Origin: Thereva unica
Taxonomy: Eukaryota > Arthropoda > Insecta > Diptera > Therevidae
Reading direction: 5' to 3'
DNA: 64,000 bases
Assembly: GCA_949987705.1 (NCBI GenBank)
Contig: OX465281.1
Coordinates: forward strand, 7,976,001-8,040,000
How positions within the stretch are numbered: position 1 is the first letter of the stretch; each line of letters opens with the position of its first letter. A model generated the notes under the pieces. That model was not told the DNA's origin. It worked only from the letters and a program-made list of their open reading frames with translations, and made no database searches. The position numbers and the translations under genes were made by a program. Below, one piece after another: positions 26,601-35,599 of this stretch.

Positions 26601-29284
26601 CGAGGCGTTTTGACGCTATGTGTATCTGTTTCTAGCTAAAAAATGGCGAGTGTTGTTTTACTCGAGAGCCCAGCCAACTAGCGCCTTGAAATATTTTTTC
26701 CTGTGCCTTAATAATTATCTGGCTGGGTTGCAAGACGAAAATGAGCCGTTTGGGGTTCACTAAGCCAGATGTTGGGGTCTCAGTCTTTAGAATACTTCAT
26801 CAGGATCGGGTCCGCTGGGGCTCCTTTCACAAAACTGGGAGGTGCACCAATAACCGGTTTCAGGTCAAGGAAAGCAGTGCAAAATCCCTACAATGGTCAA
26901 AATGCACGCCAGTCCCCTCCCCGCTCCCGTAAGCCCTAGTGGGCTAGGATACAAATGAGGCTGATCCAATTTTATTCCAGATCCTGACGCCCAAATCTCT
27001 AGTATCTTAGGGAAAACCCCCGAAAATCTCTCTTGAGTATTCTCGAAAGTAGGTTTAGCCTGTGAGTAAGTGAAAAAGTGTTCCTCTCTCGTTCGTCTCT
27101 CCGCAGCTACGACAACAGAGAGTTGTACTGGATGCCCACCTTGGCAGCGTGGTCTCCTATCGGCCAATGACCCGCGATGATTGTCACGATTTTGGCATTA
27201 TCTAGTCGGTTCTGTTTAAGAGGTTCATTGGTTTTTCTTCGTTGCAAGTCAGCCAAGTCGCACTAGAGGTCTCCAGTGCTGTAGCTAGCAGCAGGTCGTT
27301 TTTGATTCTGCTCTGGGGGGGACTCCCTGCTAGGCTAGGTACTTGGCTTTCTCGTTCCCATCTATGTTCCTATGACCGAAAGCCCAGACAAGACGAGAGT
27401 CATGTTATGCTTCCTACCTAGCCTGCCCTGAATCTATCTCTTCTAGCATTCTAGGATGCGCTTTAGGCCATAATTGTGACGTTCTCCTCGGTTCCAGCGC
27501 ATCATGCTGCATTTACCTACACATGATAGGTACAAGGACTTTTAGTAAAATCCCAGACATGTTTTATTTCATTTTATTTCAGTTTCAGAGCCTCTAAGGC
27601 CTTACACCTGGCCTGCTGCTAGAATAGATAATGATGGTAGAACCATTTATGCCTTTGAAAACAGATTGGCACCTCTTCTATGGTCATGATCTCAGCTGAG
27701 GAAACACACATTAGAGCACCGTAGGTGACCTAAATTCTCACCATGGTCATACATAATCCAGCGCATGACCTTCGGTTTAATTCACCATGTTTTTTCAGAA
27801 TATTACTCACAGATTAGGTTATTCACTTCTTTCCTTTATTGTGATGAGAGTCCCAAGTGGAGTTACCATTTGGGAATTTCACATAACATAAAAACTCTAG
27901 AGTTTAAGTGGTAGAAGTAAAAAGGTAATGTAAACTACAAAAAAGTAGGTAATGGGACACTTCGCAGTGGGAAATTATTATAGCTCTTAGTTGTGCAAGA
28001 ATGATTTAATTAACGACCCAGGTAATAGAAACCATTAAGTAGGCATTTAACACCTACTAATTGCCCTTAAAACAGGTTATAAATGGAGCATTAAGAACTA
28101 GTTCGTTTTTCCACGCCCAATTATCGCATTACCTACTCAAGTAGATTTTTGTCGATTTTTGTGCTAAGCTCCTTACTGAAGCACCAGTAATGACATAGAC
28201 GGTAGTTTGTATTATGTTAGAGATCATGCGTGTTATTACGATACGATCACCGTCGCCTTGATCATGTATATTTCTTCAGAAGCTCCTCAAACAAAATCGG
28301 ACACAGGAATAGGGAAAGCATCCTTCCTTGTGAGCAGCGTTTAACAGCTTCAACCGGAAGGGATTGGGGTAGCTAACTCCCTAAACTTTAGCCTAGATAA
28401 TCTCGTACCTTCCAAAAGTTGTGTTTTATTTTATAATGTCTAGCTGTTAGTAAAAACTTTATTAACCTCTTTTCTTTTACATTTTCAGAGCATTCGTGGA
28501 CAACACTTACCTCCAAATCATCAACCTTAATGAGAACAGTGAATTCTCTGAACTACCAATGCGACTTTTCCACGGCAATCCAAATCTAGTAGAAATATCA
28601 ATGCAGGGTAACAACCTACAAACACTGGACGCAGCACAATTTCCCATAGACCGAATACAGAAGCTTCAACTCGGCGAAAATCCTTTAGCATGTAACTGTT
28701 CCCTTCTCTGGCTGTGGCGATTAGTTACAGGCACCGTTGATGAATCCTCCAGTCAATCCCCAGCCCATACATCAGATCCAAATGAAACTAGCCTGCTAAC
28801 ACTCGACAGTGATCTAATCGGTTGTGATATCTTTCAAGACAACGTTCGAGTCCGCAAGCTACTACGAACAATGGCAGAGAATGAAATATCATGTCCAGCT
28901 CATATAGTGACAATAGTATGTGCAATTCTCAGTTCCCTAGTTGTAGTTATGACTGGTGCTAGTATACTATTCTATCTGCGATTTGTTAAGCGTCGGCGAA
29001 AACTGCTGCACGATCGTCGCAACGTTAAGACAATTGTTAATGTACACGATCGCATTATACAGCATCAGCCCAATCATATACAGCATCATCCGCAAGTTGA
29101 TAAGCTAGAGCTAGAACGATATTTGGCGGCACAGGCGATTGCCAATGAGTATCGTGCCTTAAAGCCATGGGAGCTACCGATTAAGGAAGCTTTGGACGAG
29201 TCTGAACATCATTATGAGAAATTCGATCATTATGATTACCCTGACACCCGACCGATGGCCAAACCGCATGTCGTTTACGTATGA
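4920..29284 (+). CDS. Leucine-rich-repeat transmembrane protein, 3 exons, 575 aa (gene span)
   Basis: Join of 4920-5690, 15942-16102 and 28489-29284 gives 1728 nt, 575 codons plus stop, with intron phases 0 and 2 that match at both junctions. Seen in order: a hydrophobic signal peptide (residues 1-22), an LRR N-cap with Cys 24, 28, 30 and 39, about 13 LRRs of 22-24 residues (about 55-375) running across both splice junctions without a break, an LRR C-cap with Cys 379, 381, 423 and 446, one membrane helix (about 450-476) followed by an RRRK stop-transfer cluster, and a ~98-residue cytoplasmic tail rich in His and Tyr ending HVVYV, which could be a C-terminal PDZ ligand (inference). No Ig or TIR domain is present, so it is neither a Kekkon nor a Toll protein. 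Such proteins act at the cell surface in adhesion or recognition. The exact orthologue is not recognised. Confidence 0.92.
5691..7439 (+). other. LRR intron 1, first part
   Basis: Begins with donor GTAAGT. A+T-rich; no domain, TIR pair or RNA gene recognised. The 128-codon frame at 7018-7404 looks random. Confidence 0.5.
7440..7520 (+). mobile_element. tRNA-like SINE fragment
   Basis: It contains TTAAGGCGCCCACCATTCC followed by GGTTCGATTCCACTCC, a good B box, then a T-rich stretch. It resembles the head of the 474-bp SINE but lacks its body, so it is a fragment or related family. Not a tRNA gene. Confidence 0.5.
7918..8075. mobile_element. Small MITE with ATACACGAT ends
   Basis: The left end GCCCCCATACACGATCAAAT then TGGATGTA is mirrored by TACATCCAATCGTGTATAGG then GGCC at the right. 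The left 20 bp plus the flank GGTTAAAAGC recur at about 19378-19402 (GGTTAAAAGCACCATAGACG), so this end is repeated in the window. Confidence 0.65.
8100..8684 (+). other. LRR intron 1, unassigned part
   Basis: Two - strand frames (84 and 77 codons) exist but have no recognisable motif. It may be old LINE sequence, given the neighbouring repeat at 8685. Confidence 0.35.
8685..8765 (+). repeat. Short repeat shared with 40010-40095
   Basis: TTTTATTGAACTGCCAAAAA and GAAAACTTTCAATACAGC, AGATCTAAGTTGACACC align with TTTGATTGAACCGCCAGAAA etc. at 40024. Probably a piece of an old LINE. Confidence 0.45.
8985..9319. mobile_element. TIR element copy 1 (ACAGGC...GGCCTGT ends)
   Basis: It begins ACAGGCGGCCGGCAGGCC and ends ATGGCCTGT. 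Internal blocks CAGTCTGACTGA, GCCGTTGACTGCAGGT and AAAGATTTTTG recur in order in the copy at 61762. Non-coding, non-autonomous DNA transposon of unknown superfamily; the right end is eroded. Confidence 0.7.
9851..10298. mobile_element. MITE-like element with GCGTTCCTTTTCT ends
   Basis: GCGTTCCTTTTCTGCTAATT at 9851 is mirrored by AGTAGAAAAGGAACGC ending at 10298. A third, direct copy of GCGTTCCTTTTCTGCT lies at 10248, so the last 51 bp also form a hairpin by themselves. A+T-rich, no ORF. Confidence 0.6.
10299..12359 (+). other. LRR intron 1, unassigned part
   Basis: Moderate GC, no recognised domain or repeat. Overlapping frames on both strands at 11.85-12.6 kb are not convincing genes. Confidence 0.45.
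12360..12435 (+). mobile_element. SINE head fragment
   Basis: CAGAGGTCCGTGGTTCAATT followed by a TTTCCATTTCTCCCACCTA stretch aligns with the B-box region and first body bases of the 474-bp SINE. Degraded and partial. Confidence 0.5.
13040..13195 (-). repeat. Interspersed repeat (CTACTAGACATTG family), - copy
   Basis: AATAGAGGACAGGATGGGT, AGTGCTAAAGAATTAAG and GAACTTCTGAATTTTGTAGG match the inverse family order as seen at 56.2 kb. The Jockey-like fragment is fused directly to its end. Confidence 0.5.
13150..14118 (+). pseudogene. Jockey-like reverse transcriptase fragment, frameshifted
   Basis: 322 codons are open, but the first ~30 are not RT and come from the flanking repeat. Near 14105 the frame shifts: about 28 further codons typical of the protein end continue in another frame (from about 14111) to TGA at 14195-14197. 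The N-terminal endonuclease and the first RT Asp motif are absent. Non-functional. Confidence 0.75.
13230..14275 (+). mobile_element. 5'-truncated Jockey-like LINE with poly(A) tail
   Basis: It contains the C-terminal half of a reverse transcriptase: SGVPQGSHLGPLLFNIFIND, LLFADDLKIF with the FADD catalytic pair, then the thumb region (KVSEIRDLGVIFDSKMNF) and the RPLLMFASSIWFP segment. The 5' end is fused to another repeat near 13190-13230. An A-rich tail lies at about 14262-14286. It sits in sense orientation in intron 1 of the LRR gene. Confidence 0.8.
14430..15060 (-). pseudogene. Degenerate R1-clade LINE reverse transcriptase fragment
   Basis: Reading the - strand from about 15060 downward gives TYGVPQGSALG, then KTEAVLVNKRRKLVKYG, LGVMTRRRLNFKAHLGGLAN and a pattern resembling the R1 C-terminal region, with many stops and frameshifts. 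Assigned to R1-like elements by the VLVNKRRK and LGVM...LNFKAHL pattern. It is next to the Jockey-like fragment but in the opposite orientation. Confidence 0.65.
15061..15941 (+). other. LRR intron 1, last part
   Basis: No feature recognised apart from the polypyrimidine/acceptor at its end and a C-rich run near 15820-15862. Confidence 0.5.
15942..16102 (+). CDS. LRR protein exon 2 (LRR segment)
   Basis: This 161-nt exon is too short for ORF calling. It is flanked by an acceptor ending TTTTCCAG at 15941 and a donor GTAAGT at 16103. It starts in phase 0 with TVPTQQLSK, completing the LRR left open by exon 1, continues with LTYLSLSGNRFTHIP and LRELHLDRLN, and ends with two bases of an Arg codon (phase 2). 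The LRR periodicity across both joins is the main evidence. Confidence 0.9.
16103..17317 (+). other. LRR intron 2, first part
   Basis: Begins with donor GTAAGT. A 156-codon frame at 16302-16772 overlaps the start of the intron but ends in low-complexity Phe/Lys sequence and has no family motif. Confidence 0.5.
17318..18252 (+). mobile_element. Tc1/mariner-superfamily element, 935 bp, with TIRs and TA target
   Basis: Imperfect terminal inverted repeats of about 40 bp: the left end contains CATCTAGACCTTCGGTATTT and the right end its counterpart AAATCCCGAAAGTCTAGATA. TA dinucleotides flank both ends (17316-17317 and 18253-18254). A decayed transposase lies between. The element lies in intron 2 of the LRR gene. 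Confidence 0.75.
17440..18150 (+). pseudogene. Decayed Tc1/mariner-type transposase
   Basis: Fragments in several frames resemble a DDE transposase: a helix-turn-helix start near 17440, LNRIVLQNLYHFPYKVKLTQ (about 17672-17731), a His-Thr-Ala-like block near 17825, and LFCWGYLKSIVYASKAKTIA then a C-terminal helix ending PKIAA (to 18090). The central part with the first catalytic Asp residues is deleted and frameshifts are present. Non-functional. Confidence 0.65.
18255..19194 (+). other. LRR intron 2, between Tc1 element and repeat
   Basis: Short frames only; no recognised domain. A T-rich run lies at 19075-19089. Confidence 0.45.
19195..19325 (+). repeat. Interspersed repeat (GTACTGGCTC family)
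   Basis: TGTCATTGTACTGGCTCCAA, AAAAAGAGGCACCTCTTACA and ATAATCGTGCCTAACCAACA match the segment at 48285-48365 closely. Non-coding. Confidence 0.6.
19326..22229 (+). other. LRR intron 2, unassigned part
   Basis: Contains a MITE-end-like sequence at 19378 (see the 7918 element) and otherwise nothing recognised. Ser-rich frames at 21.35-22.0 kb overlap on both strands and are not supported as genes. Confidence 0.45.
22230..25525 (+). mobile_element. Full-length RTE-like non-LTR retrotransposon (LINE)
   Basis: A single large ORF is preceded by roughly 280 bp of leader and followed by a very short 3' UTR; a short single-ORF layout with no RNase H is typical of the RTE clade. The 5' boundary is taken from where similarity to the antisense copy at 35.6-37.1 kb fades. 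The 3' end is approximate. The element lies in sense orientation inside intron 2 of the LRR gene. Confidence 0.75.
22517..25492 (+). CDS. RTE-like endonuclease-reverse transcriptase, 991 aa, intact
   Basis: The N-terminal apurinic-type endonuclease (about residues 20-270) shows SWNVRT (Asn25), GLSETRW (Glu54), MGDLNAQIG (Asp162, Asn164) and SDHH (257-260). The reverse transcriptase (about 520-800) shows FVDYEKAFD (Asp635), SSGVRQGCLLSPLLF and the catalytic YADD at 735-738. The C-terminus has WVGHTLRR and GRPRTTWRR, a basic tail usual in RTE-type proteins. The stop is TAA after PMRD. All catalytic residues are present and the frame is uninterrupted, so the copy may be recently active. It would copy its own RNA at a nicked target in the nucleus. 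Clade placement as RTE is inference from architecture and tail motifs. Confidence 0.9.
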   Translation: MPRNRMDNTTTTFAFRTRTRIGSWNVRTLLAEGRLDEVLNEMNRYKIKIMGLSETRWPDAGEHICPNGESFLYSGRNETESRRSGVGVILTKEARSSLISWSPVSERIITVRLRTRLRSTTVVQCYAPTEDAEDDIKDEFYLRLNEVFRSIPRGDFIVLMGDLNAQIGRDNTGLEQTIGNQGLSQVTNNNGELFVDFCSSHQLMVGGTYFCHKKIHKETWVSPDGRTRNQIDHVAVSRRWRTILEDVRSFRGADTGSDHHLVVATIRLKIAAIRNVQRDAINRRRFNVDLLRESVKKREFAGNLQLILNQHNVSDDTNIEELWSRTKGAILTAAETSIGYVQRNQQHWISDTTWQKIERRRALKNKVNSTSDPEIRYQLEREYSQLHREVKRSVRRDKRQQINELAEKAENAANTGNSKVLYQITKQLSGKHSTKKHAVKSADGRLLCSDEEQLQRWRDYFFAALNGSFTQEPQETSNNAQPIRITTRAPSKTEIVTAIHAMANGKAAGKDGIPPELLKADSSLIADALQPILQIAWNTCTFPEDWTEGIIVKIPKKGDLTICDNWRGICLLSTVGKILSHILLSRISEAVDRTLRRQQAGFRKGRSCIDHINTLRIIVEQSTEFRSPLYLAFVDYEKAFDSVNRSFIWQALRRRGLPDKIIELIKALYNNSKCRVLHNGKLSDSFEVSSGVRQGCLLSPLLFLIVINDILVGALDSRTGGIQWGLLDRLKDLDYADDICLLAHRHQDLKNMLNNLATESSPAGLRLNPTKTKEMRINANTNERTALNNRDVELVNKFCYLGSIITENGGAEEDVSSRINKARGAYACLSHIWRSTVISTNTKLRLFNSNVKAVLLYGCETWKVTQFITGRLQVFINRCLRRILKIRWQDRISNEELWRRAGQERIDDQIRRRKWNWVGHTLRRENENLAKQALDWNPQGSRRVGRPRTTWRRTLLEEAATTGRSWSELRAVAQNRVRWRATVSALCPMRD
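25957..26140 (+). mobile_element. 5'-truncated RTE-like copy (3' end only)
   Basis: About 165 bp nearly identical to the last ~55 codons of the element just upstream (RRVGRPRTTWRR to PMRD and the stop). It then diverges with a GATGATG-like end. It lies about 450 bp downstream in the same orientation. Several substitutions, such as GGATCCC for GGTTCCC, match the antisense copy at 35.6 kb better than the intact copy. Confidence 0.8.
26141..28488 (+). other. LRR intron 2, last part
   Basis: A family fragment TTAGTAGTAAGCTTAG lies at 26178. Otherwise no domain, TIR pair or RNA gene is recognised. Ends with the acceptor TTTTCAG. Confidence 0.45.
28489..29284 (+). CDS. LRR protein exon 3 (last LRRs, C-cap, TM, tail)
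   Basis: The acceptor TTTTCAG ends at 28488. The first base completes the split Arg codon, followed by AFVDNTYLQIINLN. A shifted acceptor two bases downstream would break the frame. The exon encodes the last three LRRs, the Cys-rich C-cap starting NPLACNC, the transmembrane helix and the tail. The stop TGA is at 29282-29284. The true exon start is the acceptor at 28489; the GTG at 28496 is internal. Confidence 0.93.
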
Positions 29285-29870
29285 CTTTTAAAGGAAAATC
29301 GTTGTTACAACTACGACTATCAAAAGCTAGGGTAAAATCAATTCTTTTCTGTTCTTTGTAAAACTGTTTTCAAGAAATTTAATTAAAAAAAAATGGGAAT
29401 TTTTTTTTTTGTATAAAATAATATTTAAAAAAATAATAATAATATTAAAAAACAAGACAAAATTGTCTTACTAAAAAATGTTGACAGAAAATAGTGGAAC
29501 AAAAAATTTAACAAAAAAAAAATTAATAAAAAAAAAATAAACCATTTTTATTGTAAATAGAAAAGAAAAAATTATTTCAAAATTTTTTTTACTATTATTA
29601 TATATTAAAAAAACGCTATTAATAGAAATTATTTAAAAACAAAGAATGAATTTATAAATAATAATTATTATTAAAAATTATTCACCTCGATTTAAGAAAT
29701 TTACTAAAAAAGGACTTCAATAATTGTGGAGTTTGAGCAGAATTTGATAAGTTGAAAGTTTATTTGCAATTATTATTTTGCAATTATTATTTTTACAATT
29801 TTAAATAAAATTGATTAATTGTAATCAAAAATAAAAAAGTATTTAGCTTTAAGTTAGTTTGTATAACAAG
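29285..29870 (+). other. Presumed 3' UTR of the LRR gene in A+T-rich low-complexity DNA
   Basis: Immediately after the LRR stop codon the sequence becomes extremely A+T rich, with many A and T homopolymers. AATAAA occurs at 29525-29530 and again further on, so polyadenylation could occur at several places. No further coding signal is seen. Confidence 0.4.
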
Positions 29871-30407
29871 ATGTTTAGTTCCTTGAAATGTACTTTTTGT
29901 TTTTTAAGATTTTACGATACTCTTTTCATCCAAACAGGATCAATTTGAAACTGCGGAATGGTTTATTTACTCTATTTAATCATAGCTTATCATAAAACAG
30001 TCTTAAAACATTTATCATTTTTGATTTGAAGTTAGAAATGCAAAAGCTCACTAGAGTAATATTAAATTATTTCAGTTGATTACTCTCTTGAGCGAGCTTT
30101 TACGTTCAACCTCAATTTCATGTTCTGTTGGGCGAACTCAGGCTCGAATTTTCCTGAGTTCAATATGTGAAAATCTATGGAGACTGAGACTAAAATTGAA
30201 GTTCAGTACACCAGTTCGCCGCTCGGCCGGTGAAGCCAGGGTGGAAAGAAATTTCAGCAACCCACTTCACCCCAAAATACAGGGTGAACCAGAAGAACAT
30301 ACGATTTTAAAAGCACTATCAGAGAGTTGTCCGCGAGTAGCTCGATTCTCGGAAATTTAGGCGAAACAATGTTGGAGCGCTTTCGGAGTTTAAACAAGTT
30401 AAAGTTT

Positions 30408-30885
30408 GGGCCTCGGTAGTCTAGGGGTAAGGCGCCTGACTACTATCCCAGAGGTCCCGGGTTCGATTCCTGGCGGTGCCACGGTCCTAGCCTTTCCCAA
30501 TTTCCCACCTACATAACTTTCCTTCTTTCTTCTTCCCTCTTTGCATTCCTGATTCCTCCTGTCATAGCCTTCACTAGTTGTTCCCCGCTCCGCCAAGTGC
30601 ATGTCATCGGTTGGTAGATGAGATTCAACTGGTTTCAGGAGGCATAACTCTCCAGCGAGTTGTTCTCGATGCCCCGATGTCAGAGTCGCAAAATGGTTGG
30701 GAGTAGGTGAAATAAAATACCGCAGCTAGGTTGTGACAGTTCTTTCCTTCACTTCTCTCTCTCTATCTTCCGACTAGAGCTGCTGTTCGACATTTCAAAA
30801 AAAAAAATAATAATAAATACATGGTCGACAGTATAAAGGGGCCTTCCCTAAGTCTCTAGTGTGTCACATAAAAAAAAAAAAAAAA
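30408..30885 (+). mobile_element. tRNA-derived SINE, copy 2
   Basis: Same head with A and B boxes, same body and a poly(A) tail (about 30869-30885), in the same orientation as copy 1. Small differences include one fewer C after the anticodon-like region and an AATAATAAT insertion near 30809. No clear target-site duplication is visible. Confidence 0.85.
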
Positions 30886-33059
30886 CAATATTCTGTTTTC
30901 TGACGAAACCTATTTTCACTTAAATGTGCACGTCTAAAAACAAATTTGCAGTTACTGGGCCGCAGACAATCTAAGTTCAAAACATCAAAAGCCTCTGTAT
31001 TCGCCAAAAGTTACAGTATGGGCCACAATGATCCTAGACTTACTTTGAAAGGCCTTAATTATTCGAAAAGGGTCTACAAACCCATTTTCATGAAATTTTT
31101 GTGAGGTTTGAATACCATAAAAACTCGTCTAAAAACCACCCTTTTTCCAATTTTTTGCATTATAAGCTTTTCTTTTGAGTTTTTCATGAGCTTTTCCAGC
31201 TTTTTCTTTAAAAATCAAAAAAAAATGCAATCGCTCGCTTTCCTCATTGGGCGTGCTACCATATGGAAATACAAACTTTATTTGATCGTTCAGTTTTTCT
31301 GGTCTTTTTAATATAATCCAAAACGTCGTTATATCTCTCGGTAGTGTAAACTTGTGAATGTGTGAATAAAGTTTGGTTTTGGAATCTATAATTTCAGCAA
31401 TTTTTAGCCAACTACGTCCTTCCTCTTTTCATGCGGAAAACCCAAGCTTAGGAATCACTGTCTGTACTACTAATCCTATTTTTTTAAGGTTAGAGAGGGG
31501 TTTAAAATGGAGTGCTCCAATAGCCATGTTTGAGCACTCCTTAAAAAGCTTATAGCGCTCCCGTTTCAATACCAGTTCCATATACTTTTTAACATTGCAT
31601 TCCTGTGACGACCGAAAGCATACCTTTCCAGTGGAAAAAATTAGGAGCGCTGCTCAGGGGAGCTTATTTTGAGTGCTGTTAAGCTCCCCGGGGGAGCATT
31701 ACTAGAGCTTTCATAAACTTTTAGAGAACCAAGAAAACGTGCGGTTATCTTCGTGACCATAAACGAACCACGCCGGCGCGGCGCTTGGAAAACAAAAAGC
31801 ACTGTCCTAAAACTATTTTGAACGTTGAACGCAGGACTGTATCGTTAACCGATTGGTTAACGAGGTACGTGTGTAAATCCGTACAAACTAGACGAAAAGA
31901 TTTTAGACGCCAAATATCTCCACGATTTCATCTGCAGCAGAGAATAAAGTAATGTATAATGTGTAATCCAGAAACCTTATTGCTTCAATTTAGTTATTGG
32001 AGAGATCTGCAAATTTTCTATTTAGAACGATATGATAATTCATTAATGAAATTCTTTCACCCTTTTCTTTTCTTACGCATAGGATGCTACGCTCAGAGCT
32101 GCACAAACTAACAAGTTTCATGTAATATTTAGTAATTTAGAGCCTAATATGTATGTCTCGATCAATCTCTGGCATGTTCTGGCATTTTTTCTTCTGCACC
32201 CCAGTAAAAATATTGGAGTTCAGTAAAGATTTCATCAAATTCTAATTGTTTAAGGCTTTTTTCCCCAAACTGAGAATTACGAAAGTAAAACATATATTTT
32301 ACAATATACTTACTTAGTTGCAACTTAGGACCTCTCACCAGTTCCGATACTGAGTCGATGTCGTCCAGTTTATCATCCCAAAACTTTTACTGTCCACCAT
32401 CAATTCAAGTGGAGGTTAGCTTACCCCGCTGTTGCATCTCTTAAACCTTGCCGCAAAAGACTTTTCGAGCAACTCCCTTCTCATTCATACTAACTACATG
32501 TCCAGTCCACTGATACACGGCGAAGCGCTATGACTCATCAACGACGACATCTAGGTCTCAACAACGCTCGCAAATCTTACCATTGTAGAGGAGCTTAATT
32601 AGTCCTTATTCACAATTCTTCGTGGGGCTTTCCTTTCGAAAACAGTTAGAGGTCCGAGAGCTTTTTATCAATCGCTTAAGGCTTGTCTCCAATGTGAAAC
32701 TGGCGATATACAATAGCAGTTTAGAGGTTTTTGTTAGATGCCCAACTTTGAAGGACCCAAGTACTTCTGTACTGTTTTAGGTTTCTGTTGTTAGTCCAAG
32801 TTTGATGACGGATCGTAATACCTGACTCTACTACCTTGATCTCACAAGCGGGGTCACTATCGGTTGCTTTCATTGATATGCAGCCATTGTGCTGCCTATT
32901 CAATATGAGTGAAGGCCTTTTTTCATCTTTTGAACAATATTCGGGTCGTGGGTCGAGCCACATGAGCAATGGTCAACCTACATAATCCCATCAGTGTCGA
33001 AAACATATAAAAATGGCACAAGAACTTCATTCTATCTAAAAATCATTTGAACAATTATA
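30886..33059. other. Intergenic, no gene seen
   Basis: Only short frames and the weak palindrome at 31.57 kb. Nothing else supported. Confidence 0.45.
31570..31700. repeat. GC-rich short palindromic segment
   Basis: CAGGGGAGCTTATTTTGAG and GCTGTTAAGCTCCCCGGGGG form an imperfect hairpin. Related GAGTGCTCC and GAGCACTCC occur at 31510-31540. Possibly a degraded MITE. Confidence 0.35.
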
Positions 33060-34345
33060 GGTTTAAAATAAAATCATAAACTTATTTATTTTAACCTCAC
33101 AAATTTTTTATCAAATTCTGCCCAAACTCCACTTAATAAAAAAAAGACAAAAAATGAATAACAAAATAAACAAACAAGGGATTCGTATAGAAAGTGTAAT
33201 AAATTATTGTGCAAATATTTCTATAAAAATATATTTAATGAAAAATAAAAAAAATAAAAAAAAATAATTAAAAAATTTACTTTAAAAAGTGCAAAACCTA
33301 CATATAATGTTAAAAAATGAGAATAAAACCTACTAGAACTAGGTAAAAATAAAAAAAAACAATTTCAGAAAAAAAAAAACATAAAAAAACTTGTATGTAA
33401 TTTGTAACGTCTTCTAAAAGCAATAATATTTAATAAATAGTGAAACAAGAGAGAAAAACAATGTTAAATAAAAATTTTGTAAACATTTTTATTTTTAATA
33501 TATTTTTTGTTTGTTATTTTTCAAAATAATTATGATGAAAAATGTAACAAATTAAAAAAATAAAAAATAATGTGACAAAAAAAATGAATTAAATAATAAG
33601 AAATCAAAGCTGTAATATATATATAAAAAACAAAAAATACTTATTTCGTAACAAATAAAAAACAAAAAAAATATTAATTTTAAAAAAATATATATATAAA
33701 TAAATATACGCTATTTTCTTATTCTGTAAATTTATAAATAGAATTATAATGAAACAGTGTTTAAAAAAAATGAAATATTAAAACAAAAACTAAATGGTAA
33801 ACAAAAAAACAAACAACAATTTAGGGGTGTATTAAACCAAATTTAAAAAAAAAAACAAAACAACAAAAAATTAATTCAGAACACTATAAATTTAACAAAA
33901 ACAAAACAAAAAATAATAAATAAAACAAAATAATAATTTATAGTGTTAACTTTGTTCATTTTATTTGAATAAATATTTCCTTTATTGTAAATTTACTATT
34001 ATTATCATTATTATTATTATTATTACTATTATTATTATTATTGCAAATTGCTCGCTCTTTAGTTAGTTAGTAAGAATATAATTTTTATAATTAATAATTT
34101 AGTTAAGGAATCAAATGAACAAGAATCCAGATCTGTGTTAAGTTTCGAATTGTAATAATAATAATAAAAAAAAGGACACAATAATTTGTTATTTTTATAA
34201 ATTTGTTTTTCTATACATTTCGATGAGAAACTGAATTATTGATGCAAATGATGAATTTAATTATAAAGGCGATTTTATAAGTACTTAAAATGATTTGTTT
34301 TATTTCATATAATTTTGTTTTTTGTCCTTTTTGGGAGATTTTATA
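33060..34345. repeat. A+T-rich low-complexity block with ATT microsatellite
   Basis: Nearly 1.3 kb of A/T homopolymer-rich DNA, with (ATT)n at about 34000-34042 and short TATATA runs near 33620 and 33690. No ORF or structured element is seen. A similar block lies at 29340-29870. Confidence 0.8.
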
Positions 34346-34379
34346 ATTCAGCTCTAATTTCACGTAATAATTTCCCACC

Positions 34380-34800
34380 TCAATCAAACCATAACCGCTA
34401 GTTCTGGAGTAAAGCAAGGCAGCTTATTATCACCTATACTCTTTATTGTTGTGCTAGATGAGTTATTGGAAGATATAAAATTATTAAATGAGTTTGAACA
34501 AATAAAATACTTGCTGTTTAATACCTAAGATGTGTATCATATAGAAAAGATATAGTTCTGCTATTCCACAGCTACGACCACATTCAAGAAAAAACTAACT
34601 AGATTAAAGGAGAAGGCGTCAAAGCTTGACTTACTCATAAACACCGAAAACGCAAAGTTAAAAATAAATGGTATAATTTAGAGTCCAATGAACCACCAAG
34701 CAATTTAATACACCTTGAAGCCATCGTAGCTGAGGATGGAGGAAAATCAAAGAATATTAATGTGAGGATTATATTGTAAAAGCAAAATCAACATTTACCA
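34380..34800 (+). pseudogene. Degenerate RTE-like reverse transcriptase fragment
   Basis: From about 34395 one frame reads SSGVKQGSLLSPILFIVVLD, matching the RT palm motif. Further on, frames give KLTRLKEKASKLDLLINTE and LGSIVAEDGGKSKNI, which correspond in order to segments after YADD in the intact RTE ORF at 22.5 kb. Stops interrupt every frame and the YADD box is degraded. It is strongly diverged from the intact copy, so it belongs to an older family. Confidence 0.6.
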
Positions 34801-35236
34801 GACTTAGTTGTATAGAGAGCTGAATCTTACGTAAAATTCAAAGGTTGGCGAGTTAAGTTCAAATTGGGTTTCCAAATTAGCTTAAACTTCGATATCATAT
34901 ACAGTGGATAAAATTTGAGTCTGAAATCAAAGTCCAATCAAGTTTTTTCGTTTTGGATTTATACGTGGTTTATACTAACCTTTGTTGGAACAGTCAATGT
35001 AAAATCGTAGGTCTCAACTAAAGGCCCCTCTTTTGCGGAAACACGGTCTCTTCGTAGTGTATGTGGGTAAGATGTAATAAAGAAATCAAAAGATTACTGA
35101 ATCCTAATTAACGTATAATATTATTAGTGGTAAAATGGTTCCGCGATGTAAACTGCTGAACGGCTCGATCTCAATCGGAGAGTCTCTTCAATATCAGTAG
35201 ACCAGAGTTTAGTAGAGTTGCCGGAAGTACAAAACA

Positions 35237-35557
35237 TCATCCCCTCCCTTCTGCGTAGGAATTCATCTTCAGAACTCTCAGGAGGTCCCTTCGTCCCGGT
35301 AGAATTGCATACCGGAGCTGTTGACTCAACTTAGTGGTGACCTTCGATGAAAAGGGTTTACTGATATTGCAGTCTAATGTCTCCGGCTGATTAAAAGTAT
35401 TAGAAGGCAAAATACTGCTACTGGTAGATTCTGCAGGTGGGCTGAATGTATTGTCTCTCAGTTGTTGTCTTGTCAAAGCTGAGTTTTTAGGCACGTTCAC
35501 AAAGGCCTCGCACGTATCTTTTGGGTCGTCCTTCCCTCCTCCTCCTAGCGGTGGCAA
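35237..35557 (-). other. Unrecognised 106-codon ORF beside the deleted RTE copy
   Basis: An open frame with ordinary composition (Ser, Pro, Leu rich; no membrane segment) lies 40 bp beyond the 3' end of the antisense RTE copy. It could be a remnant of another transposon ORF. No homologue is recognised and no splice signals are convincing. Confidence 0.25.
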
Positions 35558-35599
35558 GTTATAGAGTTTGAGTTGCGCTTTAGTATATGGTAACAGTCT

